A DNA stretch of 34,037 bases, taken from contig JAISOG010000034.1 in the NCBI GenBank assembly GCA_031275795.1, positions 1 through 34,037 of the forward strand, in the 5' to 3' direction. The stretch's first letter is position 1. Every line of letters begins with the position of its first letter. Positions 1-9,400 of this stretch are shown piece by piece. The translations under genes were made by a program, and so were the position numbers. Source of the DNA: Candidatus Endomicrobiellum incisitermitis. Lineage in GTDB: Bacteria; Elusimicrobiota; Endomicrobiia; Endomicrobiales; Endomicrobiaceae. Under the pieces are notes generated by a model. The model was not told the DNA's origin and ran no database searches. It was given only the letters and a program-made list of their open reading frames with translations.

Positions 1-169
1 ATCGCTGTAAAGCTTTTTATGCTCAACGTTCTTTTATTAACGTTTAATCTTTTTCCTAGCTTTACTTTATATTCTTTCCCTCTTTTTCAAGTGGGTTGAT
101 GTGTTTGAACTTTTACATATTGAAATATCACACATATAAATATTTTTTTAATCTAATAGTTTAATTTTT

Positions 170-427
170 TTAAATATCATATTTAATTTTTAGAACAATT
201 TGTGCCAAAGCAAGAGAAAGCATGACAATATTTGTTACATAAATAGCAGGTTCTTTTAAAGATATCCCATAAATTATCCATAAGATATTGCTTATTGTAC
301 ATATTATAAACGTTTGAATAGAAACACCTTTAGCAGATTTGTTTTTCCAAGTTCTATAAACTTGTGGAACAAAAATTGCCATGGAAAAGAACCCTGCTGT
401 AAATCCTAGTATATCTAAAAAAAGCAT
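170..427 (-). CDS. SemiSWEET-type sugar transporter (MtN3/PQ-loop half transporter)
   Basis: An 85-residue protein with three hydrophobic segments (about residues 5-22, 38-54 and 62-80) and a PQ motif at P21-Q22 followed by the basic VYRTWKNKSAKGVS stretch. This is the pattern of bacterial SemiSWEETs, which work as homodimers and move small sugars through the inner membrane; the substrate cannot be read from sequence. The start is well supported: AGGAG (complement of 436-440) lies 8 nt upstream of the ATG. It overlaps the end of the flavodoxin/ferredoxin gene by 13 nt, so it is probably the last gene of the mnmG operon. Only 169 bases lie beyond it; there I saw only AT-rich DNA with AACGTT repeated at 25-30 and 39-44. 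Confidence 0.85.
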   Translation of the reverse strand: MLFLDILGFTAGFFSMAIFVPQVYRTWKNKSAKGVSIQTFIICTISNILWIIYGISLKEPAIYVTNIVMLSLALAQIVLKIKYDI

Positions 428-1212
428 TTTTTAAACTCCTGGTCGGTTAAAGCTCGGTACGTTTTTCTTAGTAAAAAAGATTTTATTGCTTTTTGAGGGC
501 AATAAGATATGCATCTCATACATATTTGACAATTTTGAGCTTTAAATATCGGGTAATTTCCTTTAATTACAATGTTTTTTGTTGGGCAGATTTGAGCACA
601 AAGTCCACATCTACTACATTTGTTTTCTTTAAGTTTAAATTTAACAATTTTTTGAAATAAGTTACTTTTCCACCTATCAGTTATAAAGCTTGTGATAGTA
701 AAGCATAATTTGAAAAACAGGTTTATTTTTATAGGTTTTGCATCTGTGTTAATTAAATTTTTTGCAAAAATTTCTATTTGTTTATAAGATTTTTCTCTTT
801 TTTTTATATTTTTGTTTTCTTTTTGTACAGCTATAAAATTATTGGGCATTAAGAAACCATTAGCTCCTACTAATTTATATCCTTTACTTTTAAGAATAAG
901 TCCAAAATTAGATGCTGCTTTTAAAGATGAATTGCCCATAGTAGTAAATACAAAAACTTCAGTAGTACCGACTATATTGTTAGGTAAAGCGTTTATAAAA
1001 TCTTTAACAATAGGATACGTGTTCCAAAATGCAGTAGGGAACCCTATACCTATTGTATGGGATAAATTTACTGATTTAGCATCAATTTTTGCCATATCAA
1101 ACACGGTTACTTTACAATTGTAACTTTCAAGAGTTTGGGCAATTTTTGATGCAGCAAGAAAAGTGTTCCCTGTACCTGTAAAAAAATATATATCAACTAT
1201 TGTGTTTTTCAC
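415..1212 (-). CDS. Flavodoxin-fold/ferredoxin fusion protein (EFR1-like)
   Basis: A 265-residue two-domain redox protein. The N-terminus carries an FMN phosphate-binding loop of flavodoxin type (FTGTGNT, residues 11-17). The C-terminus holds two 4Fe-4S ferredoxin motifs: C199-x2-C202-x2-C205-x3-C209 and C228-x2-C231-x2-C234-x3-C238. This is the architecture of the EFR1 group, presumed to carry low-potential electrons between an iron-sulfur donor and an unknown acceptor in the cytoplasm. The start is GTG at 1212, inside the end of mnmG (20 nt overlap), with AAAGG just upstream. The partner enzyme is unknown; co-transcription with a tRNA-modification gene may be only positional. Confidence 0.8.
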   Translation of the reverse strand: MKNTIVDIYFFTGTGNTFLAASKIAQTLESYNCKVTVFDMAKIDAKSVNLSHTIGIGFPTAFWNTYPIVKDFINALPNNIVGTTEVFVFTTMGNSSLKAASNFGLILKSKGYKLVGANGFLMPNNFIAVQKENKNIKKREKSYKQIEIFAKNLINTDAKPIKINLFFKLCFTITSFITDRWKSNLFQKIVKFKLKENKCSRCGLCAQICPTKNIVIKGNYPIFKAQNCQICMRCISYCPQKAIKSFLLRKTYRALTDQEFKKCFF

Positions 1213-2989
1213 TGACCTTTTGTTTACGCTCCTTTTTTTGTTTTTCCAGATGTATTGTTATTATAGCTATATCAGAGGGCTTAATAGCGTGTACTCTTGA
1301 AGCTTGTCCTATTGTTTGTGGACGTACTTGCATAAATCTTTGCTTTGTTTCTGCAGATAAAGAATCTATCTTGGTATAATCAAAATCAGCAGGGATCTTT
1401 TTATCTTCATTTTTCTTCACTTTCTTTGCCATTTTGTCTTGTATTTCAATATAACCTTCATATTTTTTATAAATATAAACTTCTTCTTTTGCTTTTTCTA
1501 ATGACCATGGCGATAAATCTTGGTCTGCTGGAAGATTATTGGTATCGTTGTTATATATATCATTTAAAGTGTTTCTATAAAGTTCAAATTTTTTATAGGC
1601 TTTATCAGAAATAAGTCCTATAGAATGTCCTATATCCATAAGTCTTAAATCAGCGTTATCGTTTCTTATAGATAGTCTATACTCTGCTCTAGAGGTAAAC
1701 ATTCTGTAAGGTTCGTCCATTCCTCTTGTTGTAATATCGTCTATTAATATTCCTATATAAGACTCGTTTCTTTTAAGTATAAGAGACTCCTTGCCTAAAA
1801 CTTTCAAAGCTGCGTTTACACCAGCTACAAACCCCTGAGATGCAGCTTCTTCATATCCTGTTGTTCCGTTAATTTGTCCACCTAAGAAAAGATTTTGACA
1901 AGTTTTTGTTTCTAAAGATTTTGTTATTTGTAATGGGCTTGAATAATCGTACTCTATAGCGTACCCATAACGTATAACTTTTGCGTTTTCAAGACCAGCT
2001 ATAGAATTAATCATCTGCTGTTGTAAATCAAAAGGAAGGCCGGTATATAAACCGTTTAAGTATACTTCATTTGTATTATATCCTTCGGGTTCTACAAAAA
2101 TGTGGTGGCTTGTTTTTTCTGGGTAGCGTTCAATTTTTTCTTCTATAGCAGGGCAATATCTTGGACTTTTGCTGTTTACTTCACCTATATCAATTGAAGA
2201 AAGTCCCAAATTATCTCCAACAATTTTGTGTGTTGTTGGGTTTGTGTATGTAAGCCAGCAAGAAAGTTGCTTTAAGTTTTTTCTCCAAGACTCTACTTCT
2301 GTAAAATGTGAAAATGGTTTTGGTTTTTCATCTCCGGGTTGTTCTGTCATTTTTGAATAGTCTATTGATAAAGTATTAATTCTTGGAGTTGTTGTTGTTT
2401 TGAATCTTCCAAGCTTTAATCCAGCATCTTGAGTTAGTGATTTTGAAAGATAAGAAGCAGACCTTTCATTGAACCTTCCTCCTTCAAAATACATTTTGCC
2501 AAGATGTATTGTACCTTTTAAAAATGTTCCGGTTGTAACTATAACAGCTTCTGTTTCTATTGTTTGGCCTGTAAGAATTTTAACTCCACAAACTTTTCCA
2601 TTTTTTACTATTAGGGATGTAGCCTCAGATTGCAATATGTCCAAATTTGATTGATTTTGAAGGGATTTTGACATTAAAACAGAATAGAGTTCTTTATCAC
2701 ATTGTGCCCTTGGAGACCAAACTGCTGGGCCTCTAGAACTATTTAAAATTTTAAACTGAAGGCCGGCATGATCAGTTATCCAACCCATTTCTCCACCCAT
2801 GGCGTCAACTTCTCTGACCATTTGTCCTTTGGCTATGCCTCCTATGGCAGGATTACAGGGCATTCTTGCTATAGAGTCAACATTTAATGTAATAACAATT
2901 GTTTTTAATCCCATTCTCGCAGAAGCTAAGGCTGCTTCACAACCCGCATGTCCAGCACCGATAACTACAACCTGGTACTTTCTTTCCAT
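1193..2989 (-). CDS. mnmG: tRNA uridine-5-carboxymethylaminomethyl modification enzyme MnmG (GidA)
   Basis: 598 residues, near the usual full length. With MnmE it builds the cmnm5/nm5 group at wobble U34 of certain tRNAs, using FAD, NADH and a folate one-carbon donor. Visible marks are the FAD dinucleotide fold GAGHAG (residues 11-16), the conserved PCNPAIGG block (44-51), and the C-terminal GQASRVHAIKPSDI segment (about 561-574), which resembles the MnmE/tRNA-binding tail of the family. The ATG at 2989 has a strong ribosome site, AGAGGAG, 4 nt upstream. A promoter fits at 3054-3026 on this strand. It heads a three-gene minus-strand operon. No mnmE lies in the window. Confidence 0.97.
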   Translation of the reverse strand: MERKYQVVVIGAGHAGCEAALASARMGLKTIVITLNVDSIARMPCNPAIGGIAKGQMVREVDAMGGEMGWITDHAGLQFKILNSSRGPAVWSPRAQCDKELYSVLMSKSLQNQSNLDILQSEATSLIVKNGKVCGVKILTGQTIETEAVIVTTGTFLKGTIHLGKMYFEGGRFNERSASYLSKSLTQDAGLKLGRFKTTTTPRINTLSIDYSKMTEQPGDEKPKPFSHFTEVESWRKNLKQLSCWLTYTNPTTHKIVGDNLGLSSIDIGEVNSKSPRYCPAIEEKIERYPEKTSHHIFVEPEGYNTNEVYLNGLYTGLPFDLQQQMINSIAGLENAKVIRYGYAIEYDYSSPLQITKSLETKTCQNLFLGGQINGTTGYEEAASQGFVAGVNAALKVLGKESLILKRNESYIGILIDDITTRGMDEPYRMFTSRAEYRLSIRNDNADLRLMDIGHSIGLISDKAYKKFELYRNTLNDIYNNDTNNLPADQDLSPWSLEKAKEEVYIYKKYEGYIEIQDKMAKKVKKNEDKKIPADFDYTKIDSLSAETKQRFMQVRPQTIGQASRVHAIKPSDIAIITIHLEKQKKERKQKVSEKHNS

Positions 2990-3025
2990 GAGACTCCTCT
3001 TTTTTATATTAAAAGTAATAGAAGA

Positions 3026-3054
3026 ATTTTATCTTTTTATATAGAAAAAAGCAA
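3026..3054 (-). promoter_or_regulatory. Predicted sigma-70-type promoter of mnmG operon
   Basis: On the minus strand, TTGCTT (3054-3049) and TAAAAT (3031-3026) are separated by exactly 17 nt. Transcription would begin about 30 nt before the mnmG start. Both boxes are imperfect and the DNA is AT-rich, so this is a prediction from spacing and position only. Confidence 0.45.
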
Positions 3055-3098
3055 ATAGTATAAGTTTTAAATTTAACGGTTTTTTCAATAATTTTTCA

Positions 3099-3128
3099 TT
3101 GACAAATATATTCAAAAAAACATAAAAT
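3099..3128 (+). promoter_or_regulatory. Predicted sigma-70-type promoter of the M50-trpS-scpAB operon
   Basis: A perfect -35 box TTGACA (3099-3104) is followed after 18 nt by TAAAAT (3123-3128), about 48 nt before the site-2 protease start. This is the best promoter match in the window. It lies back to back with the mnmG promoter, as expected for divergent operons. Confidence 0.6.
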
Positions 3129-3175
3129 AAAACATCAATTTTTTAAGTGTTGTAAATTAATTATAGGGAATCTAA

Positions 3176-3802
3176 ATGAAAGTTTTTGTATATATAGTTG
3201 TTTTTATTTTTTCAGTTATAATTCATGAAGTTTCGCATGGTTATATAGCTCATTTAAGGGGTGATGATACTGCGAAAAATCTTGGACGTATAACGCTTAA
3301 TCCGCTTGTCCATTTAGAACTTTTTGGGAGTATAGTTCTTCCTTCTATGCTTTTACTTATGAAAGCTCCTATACTTTTTGGCTGGGCAAAACCTGTCCCT
3401 GTAAATTATGCTAATTTAAAGAATCCAAAGTTAGATACGGTTACTGTATCTTTTGCAGGGCCTGCTTCTAATATATTGCTTGCTATATTTTCTGGTATTG
3501 GAATACGTTTTATTAGTCATTTTTCTGACGGTTTTTGTGGGTCAATACTAACTTTATTGTATGTAATGCTTAATGTAAACCTTATTCTTGCTGTTATAAA
3601 TTTGATACCAATTCCTCCGTTAGACGGTTCAAAAATTGTTGCTTATTTTTTGCCTAAAAATATTTCTAGAAATTATTTAAATTTAAATCCTTTTGTGTGT
3701 TTAATAATTTTATTTATAGTACTATCTTCAGGTTTAGTTTGGAGTTTTTTGTACCCTATGATTAATTTTTTTGTAACAAATTTGAGTGGTATTATTTTTT
3801 AA
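3176..3802 (+). CDS. Site-2 protease family (M50) intramembrane zinc metalloprotease
   Basis: A 208-residue, highly hydrophobic protein. The zinc/catalytic motif HEVSH is at residues 17-21 within the first membrane helix, followed by NPLVH (42-46). The third zinc-ligand region PIPPLDG has its Asp at residue 150. There is no PDZ domain, so it belongs with the short M50 proteins rather than RseP-type enzymes. Such proteases cut membrane-embedded substrates; the substrate here cannot be named. ATG at 3176 follows a TAGGGA ribosome site and a TTGACA promoter. It is the first gene of a run continuing into trpS (17 nt gap), scpA and scpB, a neighbourhood I recall for short M50 proteases in several bacterial groups. 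Confidence 0.9.
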   Translation: MKVFVYIVVFIFSVIIHEVSHGYIAHLRGDDTAKNLGRITLNPLVHLELFGSIVLPSMLLLMKAPILFGWAKPVPVNYANLKNPKLDTVTVSFAGPASNILLAIFSGIGIRFISHFSDGFCGSILTLLYVMLNVNLILAVINLIPIPPLDGSKIVAYFLPKNISRNYLNLNPFVCLIILFIVLSSGLVWSFLYPMINFFVTNLSGIIF

Positions 3803-3819
3803 AGTGACGAGACAATTTT

Positions 3820-4800
3820 ATGAATGACAAAAAAAGAGTATTGTCTGGTATGCGTTCTACAGGGAGACTTCATTTAGGTCACTATTTTGGGGCTTTAAAA
3901 AACTGGGTAGAAATGCAAAAAGATTTTGAGTGTTTTTATATGTCTTCTGATTGGCATGCTTTAACTACAGATTACCAAGATACATCTAAAATAGACGAAA
4001 ATGCTTTTGAAATGGTTGCAGATTGGATTAGTGTAGGAATAGATCCAAAACAGTCGGTTGTTTTTAAACAATCTAAAGTTGCTCAACATAGCGAACTATT
4101 TTTAATTCTATCTATGATAACGCCTTTGGGTTGGCTTGAGAGATGTCCGACATATAAAGAACAGATAAAAGAAATAAAAAATAAAGATCTTAATAACTAT
4201 GGTTTTTTAGGGTATCCTGTTTTAATGGCAGCAGATATCTTTCTTTATAAAGCAAATTTTGTACCTGTAGGAGAAGATCAGCTTGCTCATTTGGAATTTG
4301 CTAGGGAGATAGCTAGAAGATTTAATAATTTCTATGGAGGCGTTTTAATTGAGCCAAAAGAATGTTTAACAAAAGCCTCTAAGCTTTTAGGATTGGATGG
4401 TAGGAAAATGTCAAAATCCTATGGGAATTCAATTTTTCTTGGTGAGGAAGATGACATTTTGCAGGAAAAGATTAGGAATATGTTTAGTGATCCATTAAAA
4501 GTAAAAAAAGATGATATTGGTCACCCTCAGGGCTGTGCAGTATTTTCTTTTTATAAAGCATTTAACGCAGATTATATGAAAAGAGAACAAGAATGTAAAG
4601 CAGGTTCAATTGGGTGTATGTTATGCAAAAAGCACTTAATGGAAATACTTTCAGCATTTATGAAACCTTTTAGAGTAAAAAGAAAAGAAATAATTGCAGA
4701 TAAAGCTTATTTGCAAAAAGTAATTGATGAAGGAAACCAAAAAGCAAGTGAAGTTGCTCAGGAAACTATGAATGAAATAAGGCGTGCACTAAAGTTTTAA
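3820..4800 (+). CDS. trpS: Tryptophanyl-tRNA synthetase, predicted iron-sulfur type
   Basis: 326 residues, a normal length for this class Ic synthetase, which charges tRNA-Trp with tryptophan using ATP. The HIGH-type signature is HLGH (18-21) and the KMSKS loop is intact (196-200). The C-terminal domain carries C239-x19-C259-x6-C266-x2-C269. Thermotoga maritima TrpRS binds a 4Fe-4S cluster through C-x22-C-x6-C-x2-C at nearly the same positions, so this protein probably also carries a cluster for anticodon recognition; the first spacing is three residues shorter. The ribosome site is weak (ACGAGA). It lies 17 nt after the M50 gene and 15 nt before scpA, so co-transcription is likely. Confidence 0.96.
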   Translation: MNDKKRVLSGMRSTGRLHLGHYFGALKNWVEMQKDFECFYMSSDWHALTTDYQDTSKIDENAFEMVADWISVGIDPKQSVVFKQSKVAQHSELFLILSMITPLGWLERCPTYKEQIKEIKNKDLNNYGFLGYPVLMAADIFLYKANFVPVGEDQLAHLEFAREIARRFNNFYGGVLIEPKECLTKASKLLGLDGRKMSKSYGNSIFLGEEDDILQEKIRNMFSDPLKVKKDDIGHPQGCAVFSFYKAFNADYMKREQECKAGSIGCMLCKKHLMEILSAFMKPFRVKRKEIIADKAYLQKVIDEGNQKASEVAQETMNEIRRALKF

Positions 4801-4815
4801 AGTTAAGGAACTTAA

Positions 4816-5604
4816 ATGGTTTATGATATACATATAGACATGTTTGAAGGTCCATTAGATCTTCTTTTACATCTTATAAAGAAGAACGAACTTGAGATTA
4901 GCGAAATAAAAATAGCAGATATTACTTCTGAATATCTTGCCTATATAGGTTTAATGCAAAATTTGAACATTGAAATAGCCGGGGAATTCCTTGTAATGGC
5001 TTCTACACTTATGCAGATAAAAGCTAAATCTTTGTTGCCCTCAGGTAATGATTTGCAACAAGATGACGAAGATATGTTAGATCAGCTTAAAAATAGGTTG
5101 TTGGAATATCAAAAATATAAAGAGATTGGAAAGCTTTTATCCTATAAAGTTTTAGAAAATGCCCAAGTTTATTATAGACCAATGCCTATAATAAGCAAAC
5201 AAGACTTTGTTTTGGATGTTACGATTTTTGATTTATTAAATTGTTTTCGTAAGGCTTTGCTTACTGTCCCTGAAAATATAAAAGAAATTATGTATCAGGA
5301 AATTCCTATAGAAGTAAAAATTAGGGAAATTCTTGATATTTTAGAAGGGAAACAATATGTTTCTTTTACAGAAATACTAAAAAATCAAAGTTCGAAATCT
5401 GCGTTGATAGTCTGTTTTATGGCAGTTTTAGAGTTAATAAAAAATAAGCAAATTATAGCTAAACAATCTGAACTCTTTGCAGAAATACGAATTTACAGGC
5501 TTTATAATGAAGAGAGTGTTAATGTAGAAGGAATGGGGAATGTTTTAGGTTTAGTAGAGGAAAGAACTTCACAAAAAACTAGTAATGTTATAATTAAAGA
5601 TTGA
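4816..5604 (+). CDS. scpA: Segregation and condensation protein A
   Basis: 262 residues, normal length. ScpA is the kleisin that bridges the SMC head domains and recruits ScpB in the bacterial condensin. The N-terminal signature FEGPLDLLLHLIKK (residues 10-23) is typical. The central part is charged and helical, and the C-terminal winged-helix region ends near residue 235, followed by a short polar tail. The ATG is preceded by AAGGAA. scpB follows after a short gap, the usual pairing; smc itself is not in the window. Confidence 0.95.
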   Translation: MVYDIHIDMFEGPLDLLLHLIKKNELEISEIKIADITSEYLAYIGLMQNLNIEIAGEFLVMASTLMQIKAKSLLPSGNDLQQDDEDMLDQLKNRLLEYQKYKEIGKLLSYKVLENAQVYYRPMPIISKQDFVLDVTIFDLLNCFRKALLTVPENIKEIMYQEIPIEVKIREILDILEGKQYVSFTEILKNQSSKSALIVCFMAVLELIKNKQIIAKQSELFAEIRIYRLYNEESVNVEGMGNVLGLVEERTSQKTSNVIIKD

Positions 5605-5668
5605 GAATATGATAATATGCATGTTGTAAATGAAGTTTCTCAAATCGATGGTGTGCAAGAGGAAGAAG

Positions 5669-6268
5669 ATGGAAACATCTGAAGTCAAAAAAATTATAGA
5701 AGTATTACTTTTTGTTTCGGAAAGACCTTTAACTTTTAAAGATTTTAAAGATATACTAAAAACCGATTGTCCTGATATTTCTAATATAAATGACATTTTA
5801 AATCAATTACAGGATGAATGTGTAAAACTAAATAAGCCTTATGATATTAAGTTTATTGCAGATGGTTGGACATTTGCTACAAAATCAGAATATTCTAGTT
5901 GGATTAAAAAACTGTTAAAGGAAAAACCTGTTTTAAAGTTATCGCCATCTGCTTTAGAGACTCTTGCCATGGTTGCATACAAACAACCTATAACAAGAGC
6001 TGAGATTGATGAAATAAGAGGCGTTGAATCTTCGGGTGTCATAGATACCCTCTTAGAAAGAAAACTTGTAAAAATAGTTGGTAGGAAAGAAGCTTTAGGC
6101 AAACCTTTACTTTATGGAACCACACAAGACTTTTTAAAACATTTTGGGTTGGCACATTTAAGTGAATTGCCTCTTATTGAAGACGTGTCTGAAGATGTTT
6201 GTCAAACAAATGACATATCAGAACCAGAATTGTCACTTGGTGTTGTTGAAACAACTACTGAAAACTGA
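5669..6268 (+). CDS. scpB: Segregation and condensation protein B
   Basis: Winged-helix partner of ScpA in the SMC condensin. The second winged helix is recognisable in LSPSALETLAMVAYKQPIT followed by RAEIDEIRG and ending in GKPLLYGTT. I chose the ATG at 5669 (199 residues) because AAGAGGAAG lies just upstream and the protein then starts at the usual first helix (METSEVKKIIEVLLF). A longer form from ATG 5630 adds 13 residues (MKFLKSMVCKRKK) without a clear ribosome site. The acidic C-terminal tail is variable in the family. It ends this operon; 164 nt separate it from the kinase. Confidence 0.94.
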   Translation: METSEVKKIIEVLLFVSERPLTFKDFKDILKTDCPDISNINDILNQLQDECVKLNKPYDIKFIADGWTFATKSEYSSWIKKLLKEKPVLKLSPSALETLAMVAYKQPITRAEIDEIRGVESSGVIDTLLERKLVKIVGRKEALGKPLLYGTTQDFLKHFGLAHLSELPLIEDVSEDVCQTNDISEPELSLGVVETTTEN

Positions 6269-6432
6269 AACAACAGTTAAAGAAACTTCTTTATCATTGA
6301 TTACTAAGTATAATTATTGTTTTTGGTTTAAATTTGATTAATATTATTTTTATTATTACAATAATAACGATATGTACATATTGATACAATAGTCACTACT
6401 TGAGTAAAAATCTAAGCAAAAGGTAAAGGTTA

Positions 6433-9400
6433 ATGCTTGATAATCAATCTCAAAAAAGCTTGAGTATTAAATTTGTTATTAATGGACAATATGTAAGTGT
6501 AAGAGAAATTGGGGTTGGTGGTTTTGGTGTTGTATGGCAAGTATATGACTTTAGTTTAAAAAACTATGCTGCTTGCAAAGAACTTTTAAGTCATTTTTCT
6601 GAATTGAAGTTTGTTGAGATGTTTTACAAAGAGGCGTTAATTGCCAAAAATATTGTACATGCAAACATTGTAAGGGTAGAACATTTTTGGAAAGGCGATA
6701 ACGGCTCTTTTTATATTTTAATGGACCATGTCAATGGTACAGATCTTGAAAGTCTTATAAAAAGATGCAATGAATACCAAATAAAAATACCGTGGGAATT
6801 TTCTATTGTTATTTGTATGAGTATTCTTAGAGCAATAGATTATATAAATCGTGTTGCTATAGATCCTATTACAAATAAACCGTATGGTATAGTTTACCGT
6901 GATATTTCTCCCGGGAATGTATTACTTTCTTTTGAAGGTAACATTAAGTTAAGTGATTTTGGTATTGCAAAAACTGCAGACGATCTAAATACTAATCTAA
7001 AAGAATCAATTTTAACTGGCAAATATTCTTACATGTCTCCTGAACAAATAAAAGGATCTGAAGATATAGACCATAGGTCTGATATATTCTCTACAGCTGT
7101 TGTTTTGTATGAAATGCTTACAGGTAAGCAGCTTTTTTCTGGTAGTATTTCTGAGGTGACATCTTGTGTGTTAAATAGAGAGTTCAACGGCACTCTTTTA
7201 GATGGGTTAGACTTACCTACTGAAATTGGAGAAATTCTTTCGAAAGCTCTTCAAATAGACAAAACTGTACGCTATGAAAGAGCTATTGAAATGTACAGGG
7301 ATTTAAGACGAATTTTAAAAGGTATAGGTGAAGAGGATATTATTTCAGATTTTTCATCTTTTATTTTAAAAATAATGGAAAAAGAGTTTAATGATTCTGT
7401 TACTCTTTCAAACTTTGTTAAAACGATTGATATGAATATTGTAAGAAATGATCCCTCTGTCACTAAGATTAATACTACAGATTTTGTTGCAGGCCAAACA
7501 AATGTAGGAACTAGAAGTCCAGATGCTAAACAAGTTGATAGTGAAAATAATAAAAATGGGCAAAAAAAGTATTCACAACCGCAACCACGGGTTGAATCGA
7601 AAGGAAAAACTATTTTTGAGGAAGTTGATGATTGGTTTAAGAAGAAAATAGTAAATTTAAAAGGCATTTTAATAAAAGTCTTAATAGGTATTTTAGTTTT
7701 ACTTTTTGCCTGTTTGATTAGTGACATTTTTTTACAAATTACACCGATAGGTGAATATATTTATAAAAGGATTAACCGTTCAGATGTTATAATCACTACA
7801 ATTCCAGAAGATGCAGTTGTTTCGCTAAAAACAAAAGAGGGCGATACCATTATTGAAAACGCAAGTTCAAGAAAGCCTATTGCTTTAAGAAAAATTCGTC
7901 CAGGGTCTTATGTTGTTAGTGCTATCAAGCCAGGCTTTAGTCCAATACAACGAGTTATTACGGTAGAAAACAAATCTCATAAGGAGCAAGAAAAAATAGA
8001 ACTTGTATTTGATTTTGATTTGAACGTTATTTCATATCCTAACAACGCAGATGTCTATGTAGATGGTAATAAAGTTGGGAACGCTCCGTGCAAGGTACAG
8101 CTTTCTGCAGGTGGAGCACATGCTGTAAGGCTTTCATTGCCAGGCTTTTCTGATCTTGGTTCTGACGCAAAGGAATTTAAAGAAGGCCAATGTAACATAG
8201 ACTTAACTAAATCCAGCCAGGAAGAAATTTTTGCTGGAGTAGATAAAGAGTTTTGGGATATATTGTTACAAAGTCAGGGAAATGATCAGTTGTTTAGTAT
8301 AAGTGGCCATTTTTATAAAAAGATTACTTTTGACACGAATCCGGAAAATATGACTTTACAAATATACGGCGAACCAAAACCTAGAGGTATTACGCCAGTT
8401 ATCGTGAGATTAAAAGAAGGTGATTACAAGATTGAAATTCTTGATATAAGTGGTAAATATTCTGAAGTTGTAGAAGAAATAAAAGTGTCTTCTTCTACTC
8501 AAGAACAACAAATTATTGATATGCGTAAGTTGGTTACGTTTAGAGTAAAAGCTAAAAATTCATCGGTGTTTTTTAAAGCAAAATTGCAGATAGAGCGTAA
8601 ATTACCAGAAGGCGATATTCGTATGCAATCTAGCAATATTGTTAAAAGTGATAGTCAAACAAAAGAAAGTGAAGTGTTGAAAGACAATAATTTATCTAAT
8701 CAAGAAATTAATGCTTCTAGTAATGTTGCAGTAAATGTGGAAAATGCTGATCATGGAGAAAGTTCTTATACATCTTCTACAAATGTAGTAAATAATGAGA
8801 ATTTTCAGCAGCCCATAGATTTGCAAACAGATGTAAATAAAAATAAAACTTTAAATGTAGAAAATCAAGTTGTTACTTCAACTGATAATATCCATTTACA
8901 AAATAGTTCTTCAACTTTAAATACAGAAAATGCGCAAGATCAGGTGGCTCAGAAAGTAGCAGAAGAATCAAGTGAAAATGAGTTAGATAGTGACACAGTA
9001 CATGATGTGAGAGAGATAAGTGCTAATAAGCCCCTTTCTTTATCTTTGCCTATTGGTATATATAAATTTACTTTTTTTGCAGAAGGATTTGAGCCTTTTG
9101 TTAAAGATGATGTAGATATTGAAAAAATAAATTCTATAAGTGTTGAGTTATCTACTGCAAAAATTCCTTTAAAACTAAAAATTTCATATATCAATAACAA
9201 TGGTAAAAGAGTACCTATTTATGGTGCTGCTGTTTGGGTTGACGGTGTAATGTTAGGTAAAACTAATCAAGAAGGGGATTGGAACTATAAATTTGCAAAA
9301 AGTAAAGTTGTAAAAGGGAAAATTATTGCTAAAGGATTTGTAACACAAAATTTTACTGTTTCTTTGACAAATGGTAATGCTAATGTTAACAAGATAACTT

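Noticed and set aside
812-1123. 103-codon plus-strand ORF inside the flavodoxin/ferredoxin gene
   Set aside because: Opposite-strand shadow of a gene with clear FMN and 4Fe-4S motifs.
6340-6370. AT-only near-palindrome TTATTATT-AC-AATAATAA before the kinase, considered as operator
   Set aside because: Such runs are expected by chance in this base composition and no promoter boxes are properly spaced around it.
7272-7727. 151-codon minus-strand ORF inside the kinase gene
   Set aside because: Shadow of a strongly supported coding frame; no family features.
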